Assembly: GCA_035534455.1 (NCBI GenBank)
Contig: DATLRV010000032.1
Span: 1-64,000 of the forward strand
DNA length: 64,000 bases
From: JAJYVT01 sp035534455
GTDB lineage: Bacteria; Actinomycetota; Acidimicrobiia; Acidimicrobiales; RAAP-2
Direction: 5' to 3'
A program made the translations under genes and the position numbers. Under the pieces are notes generated by a model that did no database searches, was not told where the DNA came from, and was given only the letters and a program-made list of their open reading frames with translations. This document shows positions 1-8,337 of the stretch, in pieces. How positions within the stretch are numbered: the stretch's first letter is position 1; each line of letters opens with the position of its first letter.

Positions 1-189
1 CCCTGCCCTCTCAGCGGGGGCCACACAACACTGCACACCACGACCACGTTCTCCTTCATGACCCCGAAGGACACGGGCAACTACCGGTTCCAGTGCTTCA
101 TCCCGTGCGGCGCCGGCCACTACGCCGGTAACGCTGGCCCGATGCAGACGCTCGGGTACATGGGCGGATTCCTCGAGGTGCAAGCGTGA
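1..189 (+). CDS. Cupredoxin-like copper protein, C-terminal fragment
   Basis: Only the last 62 codons lie in the window; the 5' end is cut off. The reading frame ends in TGA, which overlaps the GTG of the subunit II gene (GTGA). The visible part has a metal-site pattern, QCFIPCGAGH followed seven residues later by Met (C-x3-C-x3-H-x7-M). This resembles the CuA loop of oxidase subunit II (C-x3-C-x3-H-x2-M) but has a longer His-Met gap. By family knowledge it is a cupredoxin fold; by position it is probably a copper electron carrier or accessory subunit of the oxidase encoded next. It could also be a sulfocyanin-like or second subunit II-like protein. The N-terminus, which would show a signal peptide or membrane anchor, is not visible. 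Confidence 0.7.
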   Translation, partial: PCPLSGGHTTLHTTTTFSFMTPKDTGNYRFQCFIPCGAGHYAGNAGPMQTLGYMGGFLEVQA

Positions 190-1193
190 GCGACTACGGC
201 GAGTCCCAACGGCAGACCGGCGCGCCCGTGAGCGGGCCCGCCGAACCGAGCCACTGGCGGAGGATCATCCCGATCTGGCTCATCCTCTCCTTGGCCGGCG
301 ACCTCATCTGGTGGTTCGCCATCGGGCCGCACATCCCGCCCGGCGACATGTCCACACAGGCGGCGGGCAGCCAGTTCGACTTCAACGTCCTGTTCCTCGC
401 GGCATGGGTCGTGGTGGCGGGCGTCTGGACCTACATGGGCTACGCCGTCTACACGTGGCGGGCGTCACGTGGCGGCCCCGAGCCCGTGGGCGGCCCGGCC
501 GCCGCGTCGAACTTCCGGGTGCAGGCGGCCTGGATCTCCATCACCACCGTGGTCGTGCTCGCCGCCTTCGTCTTCGGGACCGTGGAGCTGATCGTGCCCC
601 AGGGCGCCGGTGGCGGTGAGGGTCCGAACCCGATCTGGAAACCGACGTCGAACAAGGTCCTTCCCGTGCAGGTGATCTCCCAGCAATGGAAGTTCACCTA
701 CCGGTACCCGACCTTCGGGGGGATGGAGACCAACACATTGGTCCTTCCGAACAACGCCTGGGTGTCGTTCCACGTCACCTCGCTCGACGTGATCCACAGC
801 TTCTGGGCGTACCAGATCGGCGTGAAGGCGGACGCCAACCCCGGCGTCGACGACGTCGCCTACGCGCACACCCGCCAGACGGGCAGCTTCACAGTGCGCT
901 GCTCGGAGCTGTGCGGCCTCTGGCACGGGGCGATGTACGACTACGGCAAGGTGGTCAGCCCCGCGCAGTTCATGGCGTGGGGCAAGCGCATGGAACGCCA
1001 GCAAGCCGACAACACCAAGTACCTCCCGCCGTTCGCGTGGACGTACGTTCCGACAGCCAACACAGCGACAGGTGTCTTCGCGAACACAAGCGGCCAGGCG
1101 CCCTACTCGAAGATCCAGAAGTACGGCGCGACATCGGCGAAGAAGATCGTGACGTCCCCCAGCACAGCTGCGTCCACATTCACAACAGGATGA
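186..1193 (+). CDS. ctaC: Cytochrome c oxidase subunit II
   Basis: 335 residues. Subunit II takes electrons from cytochrome c (or the neighbouring cupredoxin) through its binuclear CuA centre and passes them to subunit I in the membrane. Two N-terminal membrane helices (about residues 27-48 and 67-92) precede a cupredoxin domain. All CuA ligands are visible: His204 in VIHSFW, and Cys239, Glu241, Cys243, His247 and Met250 in CSELCGLWHGAM. A long polar tail after residue 270 has no heme-binding CxxCH, so this is an aa3-type rather than a caa3-type subunit II. The GTG start overlaps the upstream stop by 4 nt. It heads the ctaC-ctaD-ctaE run. Confidence 0.95.
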   Translation: MSDYGESQRQTGAPVSGPAEPSHWRRIIPIWLILSLAGDLIWWFAIGPHIPPGDMSTQAAGSQFDFNVLFLAAWVVVAGVWTYMGYAVYTWRASRGGPEPVGGPAAASNFRVQAAWISITTVVVLAAFVFGTVELIVPQGAGGGEGPNPIWKPTSNKVLPVQVISQQWKFTYRYPTFGGMETNTLVLPNNAWVSFHVTSLDVIHSFWAYQIGVKADANPGVDDVAYAHTRQTGSFTVRCSELCGLWHGAMYDYGKVVSPAQFMAWGKRMERQQADNTKYLPPFAWTYVPTANTATGVFANTSGQAPYSKIQKYGATSAKKIVTSPSTAASTFTTG

Positions 1194-1221
1194 CGGGCGC
1201 CCAGAAGAGCAGGAGAGACCA

Positions 1222-3186
1222 ATGACCACCCTCGACGTCGCGCCGCCGGAGACCGGTCGTCCCGGAGCGCCCACGCAGAGGAGTCCTCGTCGCCCGGCCT
1301 GGATGAGCCAGCACATCGGCACCGCGGTGATCCTGGCGGTGGCCGGCTACGCGTTCGGGCACTGGATGGGCAACATCATCGCGGGCACATACGTCCGGGT
1401 GGGGACAGCGCAGTGGAACGACGTCTCCATCGTGCTCGGGCTGCTCTTCGCGATCCTCGGGTGGCTGCTCGGCATCGGCGCCTTCAACTACGGCTTCGCG
1501 AAGATGATCGGTCGTGAGCCGGCCTACCGCGAGGACCCCGACAACTGGACGAAGTACTTCCGCTACAGCGTCGAGCACAAGACGGTGGGGATGCAGTACC
1601 TCATCATGGTCCTCGTCTTCTTCTTCACCGCGGGGCTCCTGGCGATGGCCATCCGCACCGAGCTGCTGAGCCCGACGACACACATCTACGGACCGGGCAC
1701 CTACATCCAGATCGTCGGCGAGCACGGCACGATGATGATGATGATGGCCTCGTCGTTGATCCTGGGGCCGCTCGGGAACTGGCTCGTCCCGATCATGATC
1801 GGGGCGCGCCGCATGGCGTTCCCACGGATCGAGGCGACCAGCTTCTGGTGCTTCTCGGCCGGCTATTTCGTGATCCTGAGCGCGTTGGCGCTCGGGGGGT
1901 TCCCGACCGGTTGGACCGGCTACGCGCCGCTCCAGGACCAGGCTGCTGCGGGAATGGACTCCTACCTCGTCGGCTTCGCCGTCGTCGCTCTCGGCATGAT
2001 CCTCGCCGGGTTCAACATCCTGATCACGATCGTCGCGTACCGGGCTCCGGGCATGACCTGGGGCCGCGTCCCGGTGTTCGTGTGGAGCATGTTCACGACC
2101 GCGGCACTCCTCGCGACGGCGACGCCGACGCTGGTGGTGGGCATCTACTTCGGGCTCCTCGACCGGAGCGCGGCGACGACGCTCTTCATCAACTCCCACG
2201 GCGGGAGCTCGTACCTGTGGGAGGACCTGTTCTGGTTCTTCGGCCACCCCGAGGTGTACATCATGGCGCTCCCCGGGTTCGGGATCGTCGCCGAGATCCT
2301 CCCGGTCTTCACGCGCAAACCGCTCTTCGCCTACCGCGTGGCGGCTGCGGGCCTGGTCGGGGTGGGTTTGCTGTCCTACTTCGTCTGGCAGCACCACCTG
2401 TTCCAGAGCGGCATCAACCCGGACATGCGCCCGCTGTTCATGCTCACGACCGAGCTCATCTCGATCCCGACGGGGTTCGTCTTCCTCGTGGCCCTGGGGA
2501 CCCTGTACAAGGCGAAGATGCGCTTCGAGCCGCCGATGCTCTTCAGTCTCGCCATGTACTTCAACTTCCTCATCGGCGGCATCACGGGCGTCTTCCTGTC
2601 CGACGTTCCGGTGGACGTGACGGTCCACGGGAGCTTCTTCTCGATGGCACACTTCCACTACACGATCCTCGGAGGCCTCGTCTTCGCCTTCTTCGCCGGG
2701 GTCTACTACTGGACGCCGAAGCTCACCGGCAAGACGTTGAACCGCAAGCTGGCGGTGGCCCACTTCTGGACGATGTTCATCTTCTTCAATCTGACCTTCT
2801 TCCCGCTCTTCATCATCGGGCTGCTGGACCAGCCGAGAAGGGTGTTCGAGTACGCGACCCGGCTCACGGCGCTGAACGATTGGGTGTCGATCTCGGCGTT
2901 CTGCCTGGGCGGCTCCTTCATCATCTTCATCGTCAACTTCGTCTGGTCGATCTGGATCGACCCCAAGCGCGCGCCTGCCAACCCCTGGGACTCGAAGGGG
3001 CTCGAATGGCAGACCCCCACGCCGGTCCCGTCGTACAACTTCGCGCGGATCCCCGTCGTCTACGCGGACCCGTACCACTACGGCGAGCCCGACGCGCCGC
3101 CCGTCGCCGACCTCGAGCCGGCGACCCGGGAGTTCGTCATAGCAGCCCAGAATGGTCAGCAGCCCGCGCCCGTCGGTGCCGACTGA
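1222..3186 (+). CDS. ctaD: Cytochrome c oxidase subunit I
   Basis: 654 residues, about twelve membrane helices plus an extended C-terminus. This is the catalytic subunit reducing O2 to water and pumping protons. Ligands visible: His168 (low-spin heme, EHGTM); the GHPEVY motif with His342 (CuB), the proton-pathway Glu344 and Tyr346 (cross-linked to His342 in the family); His391-His392 (CuB); His477 (high-spin heme) and His479 (low-spin heme) in AHFHY. The GHPEVY motif places it in the A-type heme-copper oxidases. The ATG start has an AGGAGAG ribosome site 7 nt upstream. It lies 28 nt after ctaC and 24 nt before ctaE. Confidence 0.98.
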   Translation: MTTLDVAPPETGRPGAPTQRSPRRPAWMSQHIGTAVILAVAGYAFGHWMGNIIAGTYVRVGTAQWNDVSIVLGLLFAILGWLLGIGAFNYGFAKMIGREPAYREDPDNWTKYFRYSVEHKTVGMQYLIMVLVFFFTAGLLAMAIRTELLSPTTHIYGPGTYIQIVGEHGTMMMMMASSLILGPLGNWLVPIMIGARRMAFPRIEATSFWCFSAGYFVILSALALGGFPTGWTGYAPLQDQAAAGMDSYLVGFAVVALGMILAGFNILITIVAYRAPGMTWGRVPVFVWSMFTTAALLATATPTLVVGIYFGLLDRSAATTLFINSHGGSSYLWEDLFWFFGHPEVYIMALPGFGIVAEILPVFTRKPLFAYRVAAAGLVGVGLLSYFVWQHHLFQSGINPDMRPLFMLTTELISIPTGFVFLVALGTLYKAKMRFEPPMLFSLAMYFNFLIGGITGVFLSDVPVDVTVHGSFFSMAHFHYTILGGLVFAFFAGVYYWTPKLTGKTLNRKLAVAHFWTMFIFFNLTFFPLFIIGLLDQPRRVFEYATRLTALNDWVSISAFCLGGSFIIFIVNFVWSIWIDPKRAPANPWDSKGLEWQTPTPVPSYNFARIPVVYADPYHYGEPDAPPVADLEPATREFVIAAQNGQQPAPVGAD

Positions 3187-3210
3187 GCGCCGGGAGGAGG
3201 AAGCATCATC

Positions 3211-3888
3211 ATGACCGACGTTCCGATCGAGCGTTCTCTCGGGCCGACCAGAGCCCAGGCACCCTTCGGCACGCCCGAGGAGGTCGCGTACGAGAACCGG
3301 GCGGCCGAAACCGCCTTGTACATCGGCGGCAGGGTGGCGATCTCGATCTACGCGTTCGCCTTCGCGGCGCTCGCCTTCGCGTTCTTCTACCTGCGCTCCT
3401 CCAACAGCGGTGGCCTGTGGCGCCCGAACCACATGACGGCGCCCACGCCCATCGGCGCCGCCGTCATGGCCTTCTCCGTCGCCGGAGGCGTGACCTTCTG
3501 GTATGCCGTCTCGAGGTTCCGCCGGAGCCGGTTCGACGACTGGGAGGTCGCCGGGTGGGTGTCGGTGGCGATGGCCCTGGCCGGTACGGCAGCCCAGTGT
3601 TGGGAGCTCTCCGACCTCCCCTTCTTCCCGGGCCGCAGCGGCTATTCCTCGGTGTTCATCGCCTGGGCCGGGATGAACATCTTCCTGCTCCTGTCGGTCG
3701 CGTACTGGTCTGAGACGCTGATCGTCCGGTCCGCACGCATGCGGCGGGCCCGGATGGAGGAGGGGGGTGGGAACGGCGGCGGGCTCATCCCACCCGTCTT
3801 CCGGGTTAATGTGGGGGCGGCAGCGAGCTTCTGGGTCTTTGCGGCCGTCGTGAGCTTGCTGTTCTGGGTATTCTTCTACCAGCTCTGA
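3211..3888 (+). CDS. ctaE: Cytochrome c oxidase subunit III
   Basis: 225 residues with about five hydrophobic segments, matching the shorter actinobacterial type of subunit III. Subunit III has no metal site and stabilises proton uptake by subunit I. Recognition rests on the membrane layout, the FAFFYLR and WAGMNIFLLLSVAYWSE stretches, and its place directly after ctaD with a GGGAGGAGG ribosome site before the ATG. The sequence is divergent, so the family call leans partly on context. Confidence 0.88.
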   Translation: MTDVPIERSLGPTRAQAPFGTPEEVAYENRAAETALYIGGRVAISIYAFAFAALAFAFFYLRSSNSGGLWRPNHMTAPTPIGAAVMAFSVAGGVTFWYAVSRFRRSRFDDWEVAGWVSVAMALAGTAAQCWELSDLPFFPGRSGYSSVFIAWAGMNIFLLLSVAYWSETLIVRSARMRRARMEEGGGNGGGLIPPVFRVNVGAAASFWVFAAVVSLLFWVFFYQL

Positions 3889-3899
3889 GAGGACGGACG

Positions 3900-4004
3900 A
3901 TGTACGACCAAATGGAGGCGCAGCTCCTCACCCTGGCGATTCCCCTGGGCGCCTTCATCGTGGGCGCGTTGTGGCTCTACTTCTCGCGCCGGCCGCGGGT
4001 GTAA
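3900..4004 (+). CDS. 34-residue single-helix membrane peptide in the oxidase operon
   Basis: A short frame, ATG to TAA, in the gap between ctaE and ctaG. The peptide starts MYDQMEAQLL, has one hydrophobic helix (about residues 9-28) and ends in a basic tail, SRRPRV, so the C-terminus should face the cytoplasm. A GAGAGGACGG purine-rich stretch precedes the ATG by 2-10 nt, and the frame begins 12 nt after the ctaE stop. Its 3' end overlaps the predicted ctaG start by 34 nt, suggesting translational coupling. Small one-helix subunits are common in bacterial heme-copper oxidases, so an accessory (subunit IV-like) role is inferred from position. Too short for ordinary gene calling. Confidence 0.6.
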   Translation: MYDQMEAQLLTLAIPLGAFIVGALWLYFSRRPRV

Positions 4005-4753
4005 CCGCGAGGCGCGCTCCGCTGAAGCGGCTGCATCTCCTGGCGCTGTCCGGCGCTCTCGTCTTCCTGGTTCTCGCGTTCCTACCGCCCATCTGGACGG
4101 ACGCGCACCGCTACGAGTTCGTCGAGTCCGTCCAGTTCGGGCTCTTCGCATTCGCGGTGCCGGCGCTGGTCGTCGTCGGTCGGCCCTGGGGCCGTCTCGG
4201 TGGTGGCGGCGGCCGGGGCCGGCTGTGGCGGCGTCTCGAAGCACTCGAAGCGGGCCGGCGGCGCCACCCGGACTTCTGGCGTTCCAGCGTCTTCGCCGGC
4301 GTCGACGTCGGGTTCGTGGTGCTGTGGAGGACGCCCACGCTGATGGACGGGTTGGCGAAACATAGCTGGCTCGTCGTCCCCGAGGCGGTGTCGCTCGTCG
4401 TGGCAGGGATCGGCCTGTGGCTGGAGCTCGTCAGGTGCGCGCCGCTCTCGCCACGCCTCAACCGGCCATGGGGGGCGGTCCTCGCGGTCGGCACGATGTG
4501 GGCGACGTGGATCCTGGCGTACGCCGTGGGCTTCGCGCACGTTCCCTGGTACCGGGCGTTCCACCATGCCGGGAGCTTCATGAGCGCATCGATGGACCAA
4601 GAGGTCGCCACCGGAGTGGTGTGGTTCGCCGCCGCGTGCGCGTTCGTCCCGGTCTTCTTCGCGGACCTCATTAACTGGCTGAAGGGCGACGACGACCCCG
4701 ACGCCGAGCTGCGCCGGCTGGTCCGGTCGGCCCGTCGCTCCGGGCGCGCCTAG
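3971..4753 (+). CDS. ctaG: Cytochrome c oxidase assembly factor CtaG-like membrane protein
   Basis: 260 residues with about six to seven hydrophobic segments. In the caa3-type CtaG family these proteins help copper delivery or assembly of the oxidase in the membrane. Family-like features are the WTDAHRYEF and FAVPALVVVGRPWG segments near the N-terminus and the C-terminal DQEVATGVVWFAAACAF helix. It follows the oxidase subunits on the same strand. The only start codon before the first helix is GTG at 3971, which overlaps the preceding small gene by 34 nt. The exact start is therefore uncertain, and a true start at a weaker codon further in is possible. Confidence 0.8.
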   Translation: MALLLAPAAGVTARRAPLKRLHLLALSGALVFLVLAFLPPIWTDAHRYEFVESVQFGLFAFAVPALVVVGRPWGRLGGGGGRGRLWRRLEALEAGRRRHPDFWRSSVFAGVDVGFVVLWRTPTLMDGLAKHSWLVVPEAVSLVVAGIGLWLELVRCAPLSPRLNRPWGAVLAVGTMWATWILAYAVGFAHVPWYRAFHHAGSFMSASMDQEVATGVVWFAAACAFVPVFFADLINWLKGDDDPDAELRRLVRSARRSGRA

Positions 4754-4902
4754 GTCACGCGAACCCCTGCCCCTGACGCGCCGCCTTCCTGCAAGGAATG
4801 CCGTTACCCGGGCACCAAGGTTCGACGAGGGCAACGGGGGCAGGCGACCGGATGGCGCTCAAGTCCGTGCGTCCGGACGATCAGCTGAGCGGTCCGTTCC
4901 TG

Positions 4903-5592
4903 TCAGGGGGTCGGGAGGTTCGGCAGGGTGGGGAACGGGACGTGCGATGTGCCGAGCGCGTGCCGTGCGCGGACGACCGCGGCGTCGGCGGCGGCGCGGT
5001 GCCGTGCGAGCGCCCGCTCTGCCTTTTGCAGTTGCGCTGCGGCGTCGGCGCTGCCGGGATGGATGGTGAGGGCGCGCAGGGCGTCGATGGCTCGCTGCGC
5101 GTCGATGGACTCCCAGCTCAGGACGGACTTGACCATCGCTGTGAGGGCGCGCCCGGCGGGGGTCGACGACAGTGTGAGTGTCCCGAAGATCTCTGTGCCG
5201 AGCAGCGCCACCGATGTGTTCGTGAAGGAGCAGGCCTTCGCGTCGTCGGAGAGGAGGGCGGGGACCTGCGCGCGCTGCGAGGCGGTGAGTGACCCGGCCC
5301 GGTCCTGATGGGAGAGCGCGAAGGCCTGGGCGGCGGCATAGACGCACGGGTGGATGCTCGAGTCGACGGTGCGCACGACCGCCGCCGCCGCCTTCGTCTG
5401 CTGGACCTTGGTGACGTGATGGGGGAGGTCCGTGAGCACCATGGCGCCCCCACCGAGGACGACGACCGCGACGACGAAGGTCCAGGGGCGGAAGTACCAC
5501 GGGCGGCGCATCGGTCCGGTGGCCCCGAGGGGCGCTCCCGGGGTACCGGTGGGCTTGAGGGAAAGCCGGGTCTGGCTCCGGAGCTCGGTCAT
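4903..5592 (-). CDS. Membrane-anchored protein of unknown function, linked to sco/ctaB
   Basis: 229 residues. A cytoplasmic N-terminus of about 35 residues is followed by one membrane helix (about residues 36-55), then a mostly helical extracellular part. Two Cys residues (HPCVY near 83 and KACSF near 120) could form a disulfide outside. The C-terminus is rich in Ala and Arg and looks like a coiled coil, ending in a Pro-rich tail. I do not recognise a family. Its ATG overlaps the stop of the sco gene by 4 nt, so it is translated with sco and may act in oxidase maturation; that role is inference only. Confidence 0.75.
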   Translation of the reverse strand: MTELRSQTRLSLKPTGTPGAPLGATGPMRRPWYFRPWTFVVAVVVLGGGAMVLTDLPHHVTKVQQTKAAAAVVRTVDSSIHPCVYAAAQAFALSHQDRAGSLTASQRAQVPALLSDDAKACSFTNTSVALLGTEIFGTLTLSSTPAGRALTAMVKSVLSWESIDAQRAIDALRALTIHPGSADAAAQLQKAERALARHRAAADAAVVRARHALGTSHVPFPTLPNLPTP

Positions 5593-6479
5593 CGCGGGGC
5601 TGCCAGCTTCTTCGCATAGGCGGCCACGCCCGTCGCGTAGCGTGCGATCTCGGCCTTCGGGAGCGTGTAGTGACCGCGTGCCGTCTCGTCACCGAAGACG
5701 TTGGCGCTCCACGCGAGCTTCCCTTGGGGGGAGATGAAGAAGAGCGGATCGTTGTGCGACACGCGGTGCGTTGTCTCGTCCACCGCGATCGCCACGCCGT
5801 AGGCCTTCCAGATGGGGTTCAGCTGGTGGATGGTCCCGGTGAGGAACAGCCAACCGGGCAGCGAGGAGAGCTGCGGCTGGTGGACGATCGGAGGGCTCCC
5901 GACTTTGGTGTCGAGCGGGTCCGTGTTGATCGTGACGAAGGTCACCGGAACCGTGGTGCCGATGCGCGACGCCGCCTGGTGGAGCTCTGCGGCGAGCACG
6001 GGGCAGATGTCGTTGCACTGTGCGTTGGCGAACGAGAGCACCACGACGTGCCCGGAGAGCGACGAGAGCGAGACCGCGGCACCGGTGCTGGCGTTGCGCA
6101 GGGTGAAAGCCTTCGCCGCCCTGCCCTTGAGGGGGCTGATGTCCAGGAACTGGGAGAGGGGGGCGTGGAGCGCGTGCGTGGACGACGGGGGCGCCGCTCC
6201 TGAGGGGGTCCCGCTTGTCGGCGAGCGGACCGTCCCCGAAGGTGTGGACGCGCCTGTCGGTGACCCGAGCCGGTTGGCCAGGAAGATGCCGATCCCGAGG
6301 ACGAAGACGAGCCCGAGCACGGCGTACGCGGCGAGGTAGACGTAGCGCCTCGGGAACCGCGGCGGCCCGCCGATGTACGGCGATACGTCCTCGGCGGGGG
6401 CTCGCACCGCCGAGGACGTATCGGGCACGACGTCGTGCGGCGCCTCCTGGGTCTGATCCTCCGCAACCACGTCGGCCAT
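5589..6479 (-). CDS. sco: SCO1/SenC-family copper chaperone
   Basis: 296 residues: a polar N-terminus, one membrane helix (about 46-68), a Pro/Ser/Thr-rich linker, then a thioredoxin-like SCO domain. The copper-binding CxxxCP is seen as Cys155-NDI-Cys159-Pro, and the conserved distal His is His242 in VSHNDPLFF. SCO proteins load the CuA site of oxidase subunit II or reduce its Cys pair. It sits between ctaB and an unknown membrane protein in a minus-strand operon convergent with the oxidase structural genes. It starts 9 nt after the ctaB stop. Confidence 0.92.
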   Translation of the reverse strand: MADVVAEDQTQEAPHDVVPDTSSAVRAPAEDVSPYIGGPPRFPRRYVYLAAYAVLGLVFVLGIGIFLANRLGSPTGASTPSGTVRSPTSGTPSGAAPPSSTHALHAPLSQFLDISPLKGRAAKAFTLRNASTGAAVSLSSLSGHVVVLSFANAQCNDICPVLAAELHQAASRIGTTVPVTFVTINTDPLDTKVGSPPIVHQPQLSSLPGWLFLTGTIHQLNPIWKAYGVAIAVDETTHRVSHNDPLFFISPQGKLAWSANVFGDETARGHYTLPKAEIARYATGVAAYAKKLAAPR

Positions 6480-6488
6480 GATGGCCGA

Positions 6489-7406
6489 TCAGGGGTGCTG
6501 AACGATCGCGACCACTCCCATGGCGAGGAAGAGCGCCGTGAGGTACGTGATCGAGTACCCGAAGAGGCGCATCGCCCGCTTGGGGCTCGCATCGGTCCTG
6601 AGCGCGAGCGCGTAGTAGAAGAACCCCGCGTCGAGGGCCACCGTGATGCCGAAGAACACCCACCCGAGGTGGGCGACGAAGACCAGCAGGATCGAGAGGG
6701 CGGCGACGAGCACGGTGTAGGCCAGGATCTCGCGCACGACGCGGGTGGTGTCCGCGACCGAGGGGAGCATCGGCACGGCGGCCCTCGAGTAGTCGGCGCG
6801 GTGGCGGATGGCGAGCGCCCAGAAGTGCGGCGGCGTCCAGGCGAAGACGATGCCGAACATGACCCAGGCGGCGGCGCCCACGTGGTCGGTAACGGCGCTC
6901 CATCCGACGAGGACCGGCACCGCCCCGGCCGCCCCGCCGATCACGATGTTGCTGGTATAGCGGCGCTTCAGCCACATCGTGTAGACGCCGACGTAGAAGA
7001 GGGCCGCGGCGAGCGCGAGGAGCGCGGACAGCAGGTTGACCGTGAGCCAGAGCAGGAGGAAGGCGCCGACCTCGAGCGTGATCGACAGGATCAGCGCGTC
7101 GGCGGGCGAGACGGCCCCCGAGACCAGCGGGCGCCGCTTCGTCCGGTTCATCACCGCATCGATGTCGCGGTCGTAGAACATGTTGAAGGCGTTCGCCCCA
7201 CCGGCGGAGCACGTGCCGCCGATGACCGTGAGGGCGACAAGGCGGAAGGACGGGACGGTCGAGGAGGCGACGAACATGGCCGGCACCGTCGTGATGAGGA
7301 GCAGCTCGATGATCCGCGGCTTGGTCAGGGCCACCAACCCGGCCAGGCGGGGCGGGATCGCCGGGAACGCGCGACTTCGAGCCTCCGCGCTCGAGATCTG
7401 CTGCAC
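6489..7406 (-). CDS. ctaB: Protoheme IX farnesyltransferase (heme O synthase)
   Basis: 305 residues from GTG 7406 (a TTG at 7412 is the alternative). A UbiA-family integral membrane prenyltransferase that adds a farnesyl group to heme B, giving heme O for the oxidase. The first Asp-rich motif is clear: NAFNMFYDRDIDAVMNRTKRRPL. The second lies in the RHRADYSRAAVPML loop. About nine hydrophobic helices are visible. A TAGGGT hexamer on the minus strand (7423-7418) lies just upstream, fitting a leaderless or very short-leader transcript. First gene of the ctaB-sco-membrane protein operon. Confidence 0.95.
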   Translation of the reverse strand: MQQISSAEARSRAFPAIPPRLAGLVALTKPRIIELLLITTVPAMFVASSTVPSFRLVALTVIGGTCSAGGANAFNMFYDRDIDAVMNRTKRRPLVSGAVSPADALILSITLEVGAFLLLWLTVNLLSALLALAAALFYVGVYTMWLKRRYTSNIVIGGAAGAVPVLVGWSAVTDHVGAAAWVMFGIVFAWTPPHFWALAIRHRADYSRAAVPMLPSVADTTRVVREILAYTVLVAALSILLVFVAHLGWVFFGITVALDAGFFYYALALRTDASPKRAMRLFGYSITYLTALFLAMGVVAIVQHP

Positions 7407-7417
7407 GCGCAAACGTT

Positions 7418-7423
7418 ACCCTA
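7418..7423 (-). promoter_or_regulatory. Putative -10 element for ctaB
   Basis: TAGGGT on the minus strand, 5 nt before TTG 7412 and 11 nt before GTG 7406. Placement matches other TAnnnT hexamers near starts in this window. Confidence 0.4.
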
Positions 7424-7531
7424 TGCGCGGAGCAAACGTCTGCACTCCGGAGGGCCGGGATCCGGGCGATCCTGACGGGTGCCGCCGCGGGTCCCGGCTC
7501 CCCCACGCCGGCGGGACGGCGGGACGGCGGA

Positions 7532-7537
7532 TACGCT
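7532..7537 (+). promoter_or_regulatory. Putative -10 element, leaderless start of the DUF948-ruvX-mltG operon
   Basis: TACGCT followed by 6 nt and the GTG at 7544. No ribosome site is present between them, as expected for a leaderless mRNA. Confidence 0.55.
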
Positions 7538-7543
7538 CGTGGG

Positions 7544-8014
7544 GTGAGCACCGCAGACGTCGTGGTGGTGGTCGCGGCCGGTGTCGGGTCCCTCGGAGCC
7601 GTCGTCTCCCTCGCCGCGGCGTTCGTCCTGGTGACCCAGGTCCGTCGGCTCGAGCGCGGCATCGAGGCTCTCCGCCACGAAGCGGTGCCGCTTCTCGAGG
7701 AGGCGCACGCCGCGGCCGGCCATGCCGCCAGCGAGCTCGCCCGGGTGGACGCGGTGCTGGCTGACACCGAGGCGGTAACCGCCGCGGTGGACCACGCCGC
7801 CCGGACCGTCCGGCGAGCCTTCGCCAACCCCGTCGTGAAGGTCCTGGCGTGGCGCGCCGGGGCGGCGGGCGGCCTCCGGCGGCTCCATGGACGACCAGAT
7901 CCCGTCCATCCCGCACGCGCCCGCGATAGCCGCCACCGGCACGCGGACCTCGACGAAGGAGCCGCGCCCGCCTTGCCCGCGTGGCGCCGCACTCCGGCCG
8001 GGCACCGCCGATGA
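7544..8014 (+). CDS. DUF948-like membrane-anchored coiled-coil protein
   Basis: 156 residues. One N-terminal membrane helix (about residues 5-30) is followed by a helical region of heptad character (QVRRLERGIEALRHEA and onward) and a basic, low-complexity tail. DUF948 proteins commonly sit just before ruvX/mltG/aroE in Actinobacteria; their function is unknown. The GTG start is placed by the TACGCT hexamer 6 nt upstream. It overlaps the next gene by ATGA. Confidence 0.75.
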   Translation: MSTADVVVVVAAGVGSLGAVVSLAAAFVLVTQVRRLERGIEALRHEAVPLLEEAHAAAGHAASELARVDAVLADTEAVTAAVDHAARTVRRAFANPVVKVLAWRAGAAGGLRRLHGRPDPVHPARARDSRHRHADLDEGAAPALPAWRRTPAGHRR

Positions 8015-8337
8015 TCCGGCGCCCGATGTGGTTCGGCACCGGGGTCGCGCTCGGCGTCGCAGGGACCCTGTGGGTGGAGCAGCGCGTGCGCCGCCGGGTT
8101 CGGCGTGCGGTCGAACGGTTGTCTCCCGCCTTCGCCGGCAGCGAGGCGGTGCGCGCGGTGCGAGGGACCGGTGCTCGGGTGAAGGACGCCGTCGAGGTCG
8201 CCCGCACGGAGCGGCACCGCCACGAGAGCGAGCTGTGGCGCCGGATCGGCGAGGTCCCCCCCGGTCGCCGGCACGACGCCGGGCGCGCCCGGTCGCCGAG
8301 CGCCAAGGCGAGGGGATCCCGCCGGCAGCACAGGTAG
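8011..8337 (+). CDS. Small basic membrane-anchored protein of unknown function
   Basis: 108 residues from ATG 8011. A single N-terminal hydrophobic stretch (MWFGTGVALGVAGTLWVEQ) is followed by a very Arg-rich amphipathic region. The start is fixed by the ATGA overlap with the upstream stop; its TAG shares one base with the GTG of ruvX (TAGTG). Similar small proteins occur between DUF948 and ruvX in actinobacterial alaS-ruvX-mltG loci, but I know no function. No alaS is present here. Confidence 0.65.
   Translation: MIRRPMWFGTGVALGVAGTLWVEQRVRRRVRRAVERLSPAFAGSEAVRAVRGTGARVKDAVEVARTERHRHESELWRRIGEVPPGRRHDAGRARSPSAKARGSRRQHR

Noticed and set aside
1180..3432. 750-codon minus-strand frame opposite the oxidase genes
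   Set aside because: High-GC shadow of ctaD, which is certain from its motifs.
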